A DNA stretch of 59,993 bases, taken from positions 1 through 59,993 of the forward strand of contig DAOUSJ010000002.1 of assembly GCA_030627285.1 (NCBI GenBank). The letters are read 5' to 3'. This document shows positions 10,170 through 19,391 of the stretch, piece after piece. This DNA comes from Methylococcaceae bacterium (lineage in GTDB: Bacteria > Pseudomonadota > Gammaproteobacteria > Methylococcales > Methylomonadaceae). Position numbers and translations under genes: made by a program. Position 1 is the first letter of the stretch; each line of letters opens with the position of its first letter. The notes beneath the pieces are model-generated. The model had not been told where the DNA came from. It saw only the letters and a program-made list of their open reading frames with translations, and searched no databases.

Positions 10170-10898
10170 TTAGCTCATAAACATGCCGCCATTGACGTGT
10201 AAGGTCTCACCTGTAATATAAGCGGCTCCTTCAGAGGCTAAAAAAGCTACCGCATGCGCAATTTCTGTAGCTTGCCCTAAACGTGATAAAGCAATTGAAT
10301 TTAACAAAACTTGTTTATGTTCAGCAGTTAATTCACGGGTCATATCAGTATCAATAAAACCTGGTGCCACTGTATTTACAGTAATATTACGTGAACCAAC
10401 TTCTTTTGCCATTGATTTTGCAAAACCCACCATACCTGCTTTAGAAGCCGCGTAATTTGTTTGTCCTGCATTACCTGTAGATCCAACCACCGAAGCAATA
10501 TTAATAATCCGACCTGTCTTAGACTTCATCATGCCACGTAATACTGCTTTACTCATCCGAAAAATTGAAGTTAAATTAGTGTCAATAATATCTTGCCACT
10601 CCTCTTCTTTCATTCGCATCAATAAATTATCGCGCGTAATTCCAGCATTATTCACTAAAACAGCTGGCGCACCAATAGTAGTATTAATAGTTTTCATTAC
10701 TGTTACAACCGAATCCAATTGCGCCACATTCAACTTCATACCTTGACCATTTGCCGCCAAATAAGTAGAAATAGCTTCCGCACCAGCATCTGAAGTAGCA
10801 GTTCCAATTACAAAAAAACCATCTTGAACTAAACGTTCTGCAATTGCGCGCCCGATACCACGACTTGCCCCTGTAACTAAAGCAATTTTTTTATCCAT
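10170..10898 (-). CDS. fabG: 3-oxoacyl-ACP reductase FabG
   Basis: FabG is the NADPH-dependent reductase of the elongation cycle. The 242-residue short-chain dehydrogenase has the glycine-rich TGASRGIG motif at 9-16. The NNAG motif and the catalytic S136/Y149/K153 set (NIAS...YAASK) are also present. The start overlaps the fabD end by eight bases. Order fabD-fabG-acpP is canonical. Confidence 0.97.
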   Translation of the reverse strand: MDKKIALVTGASRGIGRAIAERLVQDGFFVIGTATSDAGAEAISTYLAANGQGMKLNVAQLDSVVTVMKTINTTIGAPAVLVNNAGITRDNLLMRMKEEEWQDIIDTNLTSIFRMSKAVLRGMMKSKTGRIINIASVVGSTGNAGQTNYAASKAGMVGFAKSMAKEVGSRNITVNTVAPGFIDTDMTRELTAEHKQVLLNSIALSRLGQATEIAHAVAFLASEGAAYITGETLHVNGGMFMS

Positions 10899-11844
10899 TT
10901 AATTCCTCCAATACCTTATCTAAACTTTTAGGATCATATATAGTGTTATGACTTGCCGCTTTAACAATACGTTTATTCAAACCCCATAACACTTTACCAG
11001 GCCCAAACTCAATAAAATGTTGCACACCTTGCAAATGCATAAATTTCACACTTTCAACCCAACGCACAGGCTTATATAATTGTGTAGTCAAAGCTGCACG
11101 AACACCATCTAATTCAGTATGTACACTTACATCCACATTATGCACCAGCTGAATCTTAGGCAATTGCAATGCAACTGTTTGCAAAGCTAACGCCAATTTT
11201 TCCGCCGCTGGCTGCATTAAAGCACAATGCGAAGGCACACTTACAGGTAATTTCAATAATCTACGCGCCCCAGCAGTTTTTAATTTCAACATTGCAATTT
11301 CAACCGCAGCAGTCTCACCAGCAATCACAACCTGACCAGGAGCATTAAAATTAACTGCTGACACTATTGCATTTTCTGCTTGTGCAATTTGTTGACATAC
11401 TGCAACTACAGCCTCATCATCCAAACCTAAAACTGCTGCCATCGCACCCACATTTGCAGGTACAGCTGCTTGCATTAATTGTCCACGCAAAGTAACTAAT
11501 TTAATTGCTGTAGCAAAATCTAATGCTTCCGCAACTACCAAAGCCGTATATTCACCTAAACTATGCCCTGCAACCCAATCAGGTCTTACAGCACTTTGTT
11601 GACACCAAACTTTCCAAACTGCAATTCCAGCAGCTAACATTGCCGGTTGCGTATACTGAGTTTCATTCAAACTTTCTGCATCATTTTGACTGATTTTCCA
11701 TAAATCTAACGCCAAACTATCTGATGCTTGTTCAAAAACTTCTTTTACCACTGGGTAAACTAAAGCTAATTCTTTTAACATACCCACCGATTGTGAGCCT
11801 TGCCCAGGAAATACACAGGCAACTTTATTGTTTTTATTATCCAT
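10891..11844 (-). CDS. fabD: malonyl-CoA:ACP transacylase FabD
   Basis: FabD loads malonate onto ACP. The 317-residue product has the GHSLGEY motif with nucleophile S95 and the partner histidine in PSHCALM. It is the first gene of the minus-strand block, preceded by a gap with a good extended -10 promoter. In E. coli the upstream neighbours would be fabH and plsX; here the upstream neighbour is nadB, on the same strand, about 100 bases away. Confidence 0.97.
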   Translation of the reverse strand: MDNKNNKVACVFPGQGSQSVGMLKELALVYPVVKEVFEQASDSLALDLWKISQNDAESLNETQYTQPAMLAAGIAVWKVWCQQSAVRPDWVAGHSLGEYTALVVAEALDFATAIKLVTLRGQLMQAAVPANVGAMAAVLGLDDEAVVAVCQQIAQAENAIVSAVNFNAPGQVVIAGETAAVEIAMLKLKTAGARRLLKLPVSVPSHCALMQPAAEKLALALQTVALQLPKIQLVHNVDVSVHTELDGVRAALTTQLYKPVRWVESVKFMHLQGVQHFIEFGPGKVLWGLNKRIVKAASHNTIYDPKSLDKVLEELNG

Positions 11845-11902
11845 ATTTTTCTAAATAGCTATCATCACATATACAAGGACAACAGGTTATAATCGACCCA
11901 AA

Positions 11903-11911
11903 ATTATAGCA
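11903..11911 (-). promoter_or_regulatory. candidate extended -10 promoter for fabD operon
   Basis: The minus strand reads TGCTATAAT here, a perfect TATAAT with the TGn extension, about 60 bases before the fabD ATG. The -35 region is weak, which is tolerable for extended -10 promoters. It would drive the fabD-to-fabH block. The assignment is motif-based only. Confidence 0.4.
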
Positions 11912-11946
11912 GGATTAAAATCTATCTGTTTCTAAAGAATGTGTTT

Positions 11947-13548
11947 TTATGGTTTCAATAAACTATCTTGTGGTGCTTGAGATTCATCTAATTTAGGAAA
12001 ATCCTGTGTATAATGCAAACCCCTACTTTCCTTACGCTGTTGCGCACAACGTACAATTAATTCAGCCACAATAAGTAAATTTCGTAATTCTAATAAATCA
12101 CTAGTAACCCGAAAATGCCCATAATATTCATTGATTTCATCTTTTAATAATTCAATCCGCCGCAATGCCCTACTTAAACGTTTATTAGTGCGCACAATTC
12201 CCACATAATCCCACATAAAACGCCGCAATTCATCCCAATTATGCGACACTACAACCTCCTCATCTGAATCAATTACTTGCGACTCATCCCAAGCTGGAAG
12301 CTGTAAATTAGGTGTAGATAAAGTCTTTAATTCTGCCAAAATCGCTTGACTAGCACGTTCTGCAAATACCAAACATTCTAATAATGAATTACTCGCCATC
12401 CGATTCGCACCATGCAAACCTGTACTTGCAACTTCACCAATCGCATATAATCTAGCAATATCAGTCCTAGCATAACTATCTGTTACTACACCGCCACAAG
12501 TATAATGCGCTGCCGGCACTACTGGAATTGCCTGTTGAGTAATATCAATATTTAAACTTAAACATTGCTGATAAATAGTTGGAAAATGCTGCTGAATAAA
12601 TTCAGAAGTTTTATGACTCACATCCAAATACACACAATCTATCCCATTAGTTTTCATTTCATTATCAATCGCTCGCGCTACAATATCACGTGGAGCTAAA
12701 TCTCCACGCGCATCATAATTATGCATAAATGTTTTTCCATTTGGCAAAATTAATTTTCCACCTTCACCACGCAAAGCTTCACTAATTAAAAATGAACGCC
12801 CATTGGGATGATACAAACAAGTCGGATGAAACTGCATAAACTCCATGTTCCTAACACTACAACCAGCTCTCCAAGCTAATGCAATCCCATCACCAGTAGA
12901 AATATGCGGATTACTGGAATACAAATAAACTTTACTAGCTCCACCTGTAGCTAAAACCACACATTTCGCCGCTATAGGTTGAACCTGTTGGATTTCGGTA
13001 TTTAAAACATATGCACCTAATATTTCCGCCTCAGAAGCACCTAATTTTTTAGCATTAATTAAATCTATTACATTATGATGTTCTAATAAGGTTATATTCG
13101 GATGTTCTTGAGCGCGTTCAATTAACGAAACTGAAATAGCTTTCCCAGTTGCATCAGTTACATGCACAACTCTTCTATGTGAATGTCCACCTTCACGATT
13201 TAAATGTAATTTTTGCTCACCTGTTTGCGACATTTCTTGGGTAAATGCAACCCCTTGTTTACACAACCATTCAATACTTTTACGACCAGCCTCAACAGTT
13301 AAACGCACAATTTCTTCATCACATAAACCAGCGCCAGCATTTAAAGTGTCTTTAACATGCGATTCCACTGAATCACTTTGGTCTAATACTGCTGAAATAC
13401 CTCCTTGAGCATAATAAGTGCTACCAGAAACTAAAGAAACTTTAGATAAAACTACCACTGAAACATGATCTGCTAATTTAAGGGCTAAGCTTAAGCCAGC
13501 TCCTCCGCAGCCAATAATTAAAACATCGTAAGATTCATACTTATTCAT
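11947..13548 (-). CDS. nadB: L-aspartate oxidase
   Basis: NadB oxidises L-aspartate to iminoaspartate, the first step of NAD synthesis, using FAD. The 533-residue protein has the N-terminal dinucleotide motif GCGGAGLSLA, the QGGISA segment, the EGGHSHRRVVH active-site region and HYTCGGVVTD. The C-terminal helical domain is of the succinate-dehydrogenase flavoprotein type. Divergence from rpoE is the standard arrangement in gammaproteobacteria. nadA and nadC are not in the window. Confidence 0.96.
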   Translation of the reverse strand: MNKYESYDVLIIGCGGAGLSLALKLADHVSVVVLSKVSLVSGSTYYAQGGISAVLDQSDSVESHVKDTLNAGAGLCDEEIVRLTVEAGRKSIEWLCKQGVAFTQEMSQTGEQKLHLNREGGHSHRRVVHVTDATGKAISVSLIERAQEHPNITLLEHHNVIDLINAKKLGASEAEILGAYVLNTEIQQVQPIAAKCVVLATGGASKVYLYSSNPHISTGDGIALAWRAGCSVRNMEFMQFHPTCLYHPNGRSFLISEALRGEGGKLILPNGKTFMHNYDARGDLAPRDIVARAIDNEMKTNGIDCVYLDVSHKTSEFIQQHFPTIYQQCLSLNIDITQQAIPVVPAAHYTCGGVVTDSYARTDIARLYAIGEVASTGLHGANRMASNSLLECLVFAERASQAILAELKTLSTPNLQLPAWDESQVIDSDEEVVVSHNWDELRRFMWDYVGIVRTNKRLSRALRRIELLKDEINEYYGHFRVTSDLLELRNLLIVAELIVRCAQQRKESRGLHYTQDFPKLDESQAPQDSLLKP

Positions 13549-13649
13549 AAATTTGGAATGTAACTTAAACTTTATTAAAGTAGCCCAATGACTACGGTTT
13601 ATGGATAATAACGGCTTTTAATCCAAAACAAAATATTTTTGTGTTTATA

Positions 13650-13676
13650 GAACTTATACAAATAAATTTTGTCAAT
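13650..13676 (+). promoter_or_regulatory. candidate sigma-E autoregulatory promoter of rpoE
   Basis: GAACTT at 13650-13655 and TCAAT at 13672-13676 are separated by 16 bases. This resembles the sigma-E consensus (GGAACTT, then TCAAA or TCTRA). It sits just upstream of rpoE, where sigma-E autoregulation is common. It also argues for the ATG at 13696 as start, because a TTG at 13669 would fall inside the promoter. Inference from motif only. Confidence 0.4.
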
Positions 13677-13695
13677 TTTTACTAATACCTCAAAT

Positions 13696-14292
13696 ATGAA
13701 GCAGGCAGCAAAATTTAGTGAGCAATTAGATCAAGATTTAGTTGCACGAGTACAACAAGGTGATAAAGCTGCTTATGACGTATTAGTAATAAAATATCAA
13801 CATAAAATCATTAACTTAGTCAATGTTTATGTTAAAGATCATAGTGAAGCCCAAGATGTTGCTCAAGAAACATTCATTAAAGCCTATCGAGCTTTAGGAA
13901 ATTTTAGAGCTGAAAGTGCGTTTTACACTTGGTTATATAGAATTGCAGTTAATACTGCCAAAAATTATTTATTATCTAGATCCCGTAGAAATTCAAATTT
14001 TCAGGTTGATATTAATGATGCTGAACAATTAGAAAACAATCCGCAATTAAAAGGCATGGATACACCCGAACATTTGTTAATGAATGATGAAATAATAACC
14101 GTAATTAACAACGCAATTGAAGCGTTACCTGAAGAAATGCGCTTAGCAATTCAACTCAGAGAATTTGAAGGTTTGAGTTATCATGAAATTGCTGACACTA
14201 TGAATTGCCCAGTTGGTACCGTAAGATCACGCATTTTTAGAGCGCGTGAAGCCATAGATAATAAATTAGCTCCCCTGCTTGATAAAAGGTAA
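13696..14292 (+). CDS. rpoE: RNA polymerase sigma factor RpoE (AlgU/sigma-24)
   Basis: An ECF sigma factor for envelope stress, 198 residues from this ATG. Region 2 shows QDLVARVQQGDKAAYDVLV, the QDVAQETFIKAYRAL segment and FYTWLYRIAVNTAKNYL. Region 4 shows REFEGLSYHEIADTM and PVGTVRSRIFRARE. A TTG at 13669 would add nine residues, but homologues begin near here. It is followed within a few bases by its anti-sigma factor and then mucD. Confidence 0.95.
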   Translation: MKQAAKFSEQLDQDLVARVQQGDKAAYDVLVIKYQHKIINLVNVYVKDHSEAQDVAQETFIKAYRALGNFRAESAFYTWLYRIAVNTAKNYLLSRSRRNSNFQVDINDAEQLENNPQLKGMDTPEHLLMNDEIITVINNAIEALPEEMRLAIQLREFEGLSYHEIADTMNCPVGTVRSRIFRAREAIDNKLAPLLDKR

Positions 14293-14298
14293 TTTTCA

Positions 14299-14856
14299 AT
14301 GGAAAACATACATCAAAAAATCTCTCAGTTTTTAGATGACGATTTAAATTTGGAAGAAAGTTTAGAGTTATGCAAACTAATTCAACAAAACCCCGAATTA
14401 CAACAAACTTTATATTCCTATCAAACTACACAAGAAATTTTAACAACCAAAACAGTTCCTAGTCCAAATCCAAATTTTCTGAATTCAATCCAGAATAAAT
14501 TACACTCTGAAGTTAATTATTTAATTCCTAAAACGCAAAAACCAACCACATATAAGCCCCCAAATCCAACTTTAATTACTACTTTAGCAGCATCAATAGC
14601 GACTTTATCAGTGTTAATTTTTAATCATACTATAGAAACCCCAACACCAATACAGACTCAACCCATTGCGACATTAAAAGTTAACAATGAATTAGCCCAA
14701 CTTTCTATATCTGAATTAAACTCCAAAAATTCAACTAGATCCCACACTCAATATACTACACAATATTTTAAACCGTATAATAACCAATATTTCTCTATTA
14801 ACAATCCTGCTGCATTTAAAGTTTCTGTTAAAAAAGCCAACTATTTGCACAAATAA
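14299..14856 (+). CDS. rseA: anti-sigma-E factor RseA/MucA-like
   Basis: The N-terminal part (about 1-60) resembles the RseA sigma-E-binding domain (ISQFLDDDLNLEE, LxxNPEL). One transmembrane segment lies around 93-109 (TLITTLAASIATLSVLIF), and about 75 residues are periplasmic. It would hold RpoE at the inner membrane until regulated proteolysis. Position directly after rpoE supports the call. The periplasmic part is poorly conserved, and no rseB/mucB gene follows, so the release signal may differ from E. coli. Confidence 0.85.
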   Translation: MENIHQKISQFLDDDLNLEESLELCKLIQQNPELQQTLYSYQTTQEILTTKTVPSPNPNFLNSIQNKLHSEVNYLIPKTQKPTTYKPPNPTLITTLAASIATLSVLIFNHTIETPTPIQTQPIATLKVNNELAQLSISELNSKNSTRSHTQYTTQYFKPYNNQYFSINNPAAFKVSVKKANYLHK

Positions 14857-14877
14857 CCAGACTTAATAGGCATTATT

Positions 14878-16167
14878 ATGCGTACCTACAGATTATTTAC
14901 CTTAATTTTTTTGCTAATATTTCAACCATTAGCTCAAGCAAATTTACCCGACTTTACTCAAATGGTACGTGAAAATAGTGCTACAGTAGTCAACATTAGC
15001 ACTACTAATCAACAAAATAATGTTACCTCTGAAAATAATAAATCTTTAGGTACTGGCTTCATAATTTCCAAAGATGGCTATATTTTAACTAATAGACATG
15101 TAATCCAAACTGCAGATAAAATAATTGTACGATTAAAAAACCGACAAGAATTTGTGGCTAAATTAATTGGCTCTGATGAGCGTACCGACACTGCATTACT
15201 AAAAATATCAGCCAACAATTTATCCAGCATAAAAATTGGCATTCCAGAAAATTTAGAAGTTGGTGCATGGGTAATTGCTATTGGCTCGCCATTTGGATTT
15301 GAACAATCCGTCACTGCTGGCATTGTTAGCGGCAAAGGTCGCAATTTACCTTCTGAAAATTATGTACCTTTTATTCAAACTGATGTAGCTATTAATCCTG
15401 GCAATTCAGGTGGACCATTATTCAATTTGGCTGGCGAAGTAATTGGTATTAACTCCCAAATTTATAGCAATTCAGGCAGTTATGCTGGAATTTCATTTGC
15501 TATTCCAATCAATGTAATTATGAATGTAGTTACACAATTGAAAAAAACTGGCAAAGTTTCCAGAGGTTGGATGGGAGTGAATACCAAAGATGTCAGTTGG
15601 GATTTAGCCAATTCTTACAAAATGTCAAGAGCGTATGGAGCCTTAATTACTGCCGTTATTCCTGCAAGTCCAGCAGCGAAAACAAATTTTGCAGTAGGAG
15701 ATATTATCACTCATTTTAATGACGAAATCATCGAAACTGCTAGTGAATTAAGCCCTAAAATAGGTTTAATGACTACTGGTGAAATTGTTAATATTGACAT
15801 TATTCGTCAAGGTAAAAATCAAACTTTAGAACTAGAAATTGGTTTGCTGCCTCCAAAAAATTCAGAAATTGATAATCAACAAACCATTGCACAACTGGAT
15901 TTGACAGCAAGTAATTTAACCGCTGCCGATAAAGAAATTTTAGATATTAGTCAAGCTGGTATTTTAATTCGTTCAGTACAATTAGGTGGAATTGCATTTC
16001 AAGCTGGAATCCGTGCGGGTGATGTTATTTTAAATATTCAAAATAACTTAATTCAAAATTTCAATGACATTAATCGAGTGTTAAACACTAGCCCTAAACT
16101 ACAAACCGTCACAATTCTAGTACAAAGACATGGAAATAGACTCTTTTTGCCTGTTAAATTATTTTAA
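14878..16167 (+). CDS. mucD: periplasmic serine protease DegP/MucD (HtrA family)
   Basis: A Do-like protease/chaperone. An N-terminal signal peptide (cleavage near A21) precedes a trypsin-like domain with triad H74 (TNRHV), D104 (RTDTALL) and S177 (NPGNSGG). Two PDZ domains follow (about 235-325 and 355-429). The final residues PVKLF are typical of the family. It begins 21 bases after rseA. The product probably removes misfolded envelope proteins under sigma-E control. Confidence 0.94.
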   Translation: MRTYRLFTLIFLLIFQPLAQANLPDFTQMVRENSATVVNISTTNQQNNVTSENNKSLGTGFIISKDGYILTNRHVIQTADKIIVRLKNRQEFVAKLIGSDERTDTALLKISANNLSSIKIGIPENLEVGAWVIAIGSPFGFEQSVTAGIVSGKGRNLPSENYVPFIQTDVAINPGNSGGPLFNLAGEVIGINSQIYSNSGSYAGISFAIPINVIMNVVTQLKKTGKVSRGWMGVNTKDVSWDLANSYKMSRAYGALITAVIPASPAAKTNFAVGDIITHFNDEIIETASELSPKIGLMTTGEIVNIDIIRQGKNQTLELEIGLLPPKNSEIDNQQTIAQLDLTASNLTAADKEILDISQAGILIRSVQLGGIAFQAGIRAGDVILNIQNNLIQNFNDINRVLNTSPKLQTVTILVQRHGNRLFLPVKLF

Positions 16168-16488
16168 TTTTTAAATAAATTAATTAAAAGTTAGAGCTAA
16201 ATAACAAAAAACAAATTTATTTTGGGTTCAAACAATTGATTTTATTAATTTTACCTTGCAAGCCAACAATATCTGCCAAAATATTTTTTGAATTAAAAAA
16301 AATATTTTTTCCAATGCACCAAAAAATAACCCAAGTAATCTATTTTTTTGACTATACTTTGCAAAGTCGTTAATAAATTCACCATGATGCTTTTAATTTC
16401 ATTGCGGTCATGATTCAAATTTGCTAATAAGCAGCAACAAACACACTACAATTAGTAATAAATTAACTTTATAAAACAGGCTTAGGGA
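16168..16488. other. AT-rich intergenic region upstream of the chemosensory cluster
   Basis: This 321-base gap holds no credible gene. It contains several A/T runs, one candidate sigma-70 promoter at 16348-16376 with a palindrome in its spacer, and a leader of about 110 bases before the first gene of the cluster. Confidence 0.6.
16348..16376 (+). promoter_or_regulatory. candidate sigma-70 promoter with spacer palindrome
   Basis: TTGACT (16348-16353), a 17-base spacer and TAATAA (16371-16376) fit a sigma-70 promoter. The spacer contains the perfect 12-base palindrome ACTTTGCAAAGT (16356-16367), a position where a repressor would block polymerase. It would drive the gene at 16489 and perhaps the whole cluster. 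Confidence 0.35.
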
Positions 16489-18225
16489 ATGTCAGTTATT
16501 GAAGCACAACTATCTACAATCATAGGTCCTGTGGCAAAAATTATTTGCTTTGACTATGTAAAAGATATTCAGAGTCTAAATAATCTTAAAGCTCTAAACT
16601 CCTTGATAGAAAAAATTTCAAATGAAATATTAAATCCCGAACAACAAAAAATATTTCGCAAAAGTGTCTTTGCTTTTATTAATCAATATCATTTGAAATC
16701 TGAAGATGCTATTTTAAACGCACTTAAAAACCCTAATAACAAACTTAGATTAGCTCCTGAAAGTTTGTCTCTTTGCATAGCAAAACATGAAATCAATAGC
16801 AAATTAGGTGCAAGATTATCTAATCAGTTAAGTTTGCAAATTGAATTAGCCGGAAATTTAAAAAACTCAGCATACTTAATTGATATTTTAAATGCCTTGG
16901 AACAATCCAATAAGACCGGATTGTTAGAAGTACGCTCAAAAACCAAACGCGGCGGCTTTTATTTCCATAATGGGGTTTTATTCAATGCAGTTGAATCTGG
17001 AATGAATGGCAAAATAATAGCTATGGATATTTTGCAATGGAATCCAGACTATGTTGTTTTTAGAGCCAAAGCTCAAGCTGGTGCTACCCAACAAATCCAT
17101 CAAAATGTAAATGCTTTAGTTGCAGAAGTAGAAAGATTACATCGCTCCACTTTAAAAAACCCGCTTAAATATAACTTATCTAAATCTGATGAAGTCAGCT
17201 TAACTACACAAGCAATTCAAATGGTAAAAAGTTGTGATAATGCTAATGCTGAACAAATTTTGGCACGACTGTTATTACATAATAACAAAAACTTTAAAAA
17301 TTGGTTATGGTTATCTAGAGTCCTAACCAATATGACTGCCATTGAAATTACCTTAAAAAAAGCTGCTCATATTCAAGTTAGTAATATTGATTTAACGGAA
17401 GAAGTAAAAAAATTTAGCTTTGCAAGAAAAAATATCGAAGGTGATTTTGTTTTACGTTGTCCATTTTGTTGGATGCCAATTCCAGAAAAAAATTCCGAAT
17501 GTTCACATTGCAAATCTAAATTTTTTATAACTCCAGATTTTTTTACTACTCCTGTAAAAGCTAATTTCAACATCCTTGATACAGCTATTGAACGTTATAA
17601 CAGTGTCTTAAAAGATGATTCTAAAGAACCTTTAATTTATTTACGTTTTTATTTAGCGATGGCATATTTAAATCGTAAATACTATCAAGAAGGTTTAGAT
17701 CAACTCCAAGAAATAAAAAAAATAGCTCCAAATAACACTGCATTAATCACCCAACATCAAATTTTATTTGATTATATGAATTTCCGTGGCTTAACTTCTA
17801 AAGCTATTTTAAGACAAGAACTATTAACTAAAGCGGAATTAGATTTAGAACCTTCTTCTAGCAAAGGTAAAATTTTGGTAGTAGAGGATAGTACGGTCAC
17901 ACGTAAAGTCATTACACGAACCTTAGTTGCCAATGGTTATCAAGTTTTTGAAGCCAAAAATGCCTTTGAAGCTTTGGATGGTCTGTCAGAAAAAAAGCCC
18001 AATTTAATCTTGTTAGATATTATTTTACCTGATAAAGATGGCTATGAAATTTTGGCTGAAGTTCGTCAAATGCAAATATTCGAAAAACTCCCAGTAGTGA
18101 TGTTAACTTCTAGAGACAGTTTATTTGACAAACTTAAAGGCAGGGTTTCTGAAGCTAATGAATATTTAACTAAACCGTTTCAACCAGATGAATTATTAAC
18201 TGTTGTACGGCGATATTTAAACTAA
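16489..18225 (+). CDS. multidomain PATAN (DUF4388)/zinc-ribbon/response-regulator protein
   Basis: A 578-residue cytoplasmic signalling protein. Residues 1-80 resemble the small helical domain (IGPVAK...) found after some Ser/Thr kinases. Residues 118-215 look like a PATAN/DUF4388 domain (TGLLEVRS, GGFYFHNGVLFNA). Four cysteines (324, 327, 338, 341) form a zinc-ribbon, followed by a TPR-like helical part (365-430). A C-terminal receiver domain (461-578) keeps D510 as phospho-acceptor, the VVED acidic pair and K562. It has no DNA-binding output. It opens the chemosensory cluster, so phosphoryl transfer from the CheA at 23490 is likely but not shown. Confidence 0.8.
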   Translation: MSVIEAQLSTIIGPVAKIICFDYVKDIQSLNNLKALNSLIEKISNEILNPEQQKIFRKSVFAFINQYHLKSEDAILNALKNPNNKLRLAPESLSLCIAKHEINSKLGARLSNQLSLQIELAGNLKNSAYLIDILNALEQSNKTGLLEVRSKTKRGGFYFHNGVLFNAVESGMNGKIIAMDILQWNPDYVVFRAKAQAGATQQIHQNVNALVAEVERLHRSTLKNPLKYNLSKSDEVSLTTQAIQMVKSCDNANAEQILARLLLHNNKNFKNWLWLSRVLTNMTAIEITLKKAAHIQVSNIDLTEEVKKFSFARKNIEGDFVLRCPFCWMPIPEKNSECSHCKSKFFITPDFFTTPVKANFNILDTAIERYNSVLKDDSKEPLIYLRFYLAMAYLNRKYYQEGLDQLQEIKKIAPNNTALITQHQILFDYMNFRGLTSKAILRQELLTKAELDLEPSSSKGKILVVEDSTVTRKVITRTLVANGYQVFEAKNAFEALDGLSEKKPNLILLDIILPDKDGYEILAEVRQMQIFEKLPVVMLTSRDSLFDKLKGRVSEANEYLTKPFQPDELLTVVRRYLN

Positions 18226-18231
18226 ATTTCT

Positions 18232-19305
18232 ATGACAAAAAATCCTGCTAAAATTTTAGTAATAGATGATTCAGAACTGATGCGTCAGAATATTATTACA
18301 ATTTTAAATCCTAACCAAAAATTTACCATTATCGGTGAAGCTGCACATGGTAAAGATGCTATTGCTAAAATTTTTAAGTTAGAACCTGATGTAATTATTT
18401 TAGATGTAACTATGCCTGAAATGAAAGGTTTAAGTACTTTAAAATATATTATGATTTTTTGTCCAAAACCAATCTTGATCTTAAGTGATTTAACTGAAAA
18501 AGGTTCCAATTGTGCATTTGATACTCTTAGATACGGCGCGGTGAATTTTATCCACATTCCATCTAAATTCAACACAAACCCCAAAGATTCGTTACAGTCA
18601 CAAGCTAAACAAATTATGCAACAAGTAAGTTTAGCTACCAAAGTAAAACCAAATGCAATTCAATATATCCGCATTAACGAACCTAAACAAAATAAAATCC
18701 CTGCTGCTAATCAAGCATGTAAAAATTTAATTATTATTGGGGTTGCTGAAGGTGGTTATAGTGCCTTAATTAAAATTCTACCTAATTTAAAATTGACTTC
18801 TACTACTACAATTATTGTGGTTTTTTACGAAGAAACTCAATATATAGATAAATTAATTGCGTATTTAAATCCATATTGCAGCTTTAATTTACAACGTCCA
18901 GAACATGATGTTTCAATTAAAACTGGCGAATGTTATATAAATTCTGGAGCTGAATATATAACTGTAAATCAAACTAAACATGGTTTGAAAACCCATATTA
19001 GTCCAGCTCCTTTTGCATCTCATAGAGGCGCAATTGATATGTTAATGTTTTCGGCAGCCGAAATTTTAACTAACAATGTAATCGGCATTATTCTATCTGG
19101 TGATGGTGTTGACGGCGGCGAAGGCATAGAAGAAATTGTTAGAATGGGTGGTAAAGCAATTATTCAAGCACCAATTAATTGTCTCTATAAAAACATGCCA
19201 CTATCCGCATTAAATTTATGTGAAGCTGAAACCGTAGTTGTTGACACTGAAATAGCTAATGAAATTAATACCATTTTAGACTTGCATTCTATAAAGAATA
19301 TTTAA
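18232..19305 (+). CDS. CheB-like protein 1: receiver plus catalytically degenerate methylesterase domain
   Basis: The 357-residue layout is that of CheB: receiver (1-115), linker, methylesterase-like domain (164-357). The receiver keeps D12/D13 and D58 but has I109 where the conserved lysine is expected. In the effector domain the usual IGASTGG is IGVAEGG, putting A172 at the catalytic serine. The histidine position is Y199, and only the aspartate (D294 in GDGVDGG) remains. It cannot work as a normal methylesterase. It may be a phosphorylation-dependent binding partner of the receptor or CheA. It starts seven bases after the PATAN gene. Confidence 0.85.
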   Translation: MTKNPAKILVIDDSELMRQNIITILNPNQKFTIIGEAAHGKDAIAKIFKLEPDVIILDVTMPEMKGLSTLKYIMIFCPKPILILSDLTEKGSNCAFDTLRYGAVNFIHIPSKFNTNPKDSLQSQAKQIMQQVSLATKVKPNAIQYIRINEPKQNKIPAANQACKNLIIIGVAEGGYSALIKILPNLKLTSTTTIIVVFYEETQYIDKLIAYLNPYCSFNLQRPEHDVSIKTGECYINSGAEYITVNQTKHGLKTHISPAPFASHRGAIDMLMFSAAEILTNNVIGIILSGDGVDGGEGIEEIVRMGGKAIIQAPINCLYKNMPLSALNLCEAETVVVDTEIANEINTILDLHSIKNI

Positions 19306-19391
19306 ACCATGTATTTACTATCAATTAAGCAAACCAATTTTCCAATCAAAATCAATAGTTTGATAAATATCAATACCTTAAGGAGATTCAC

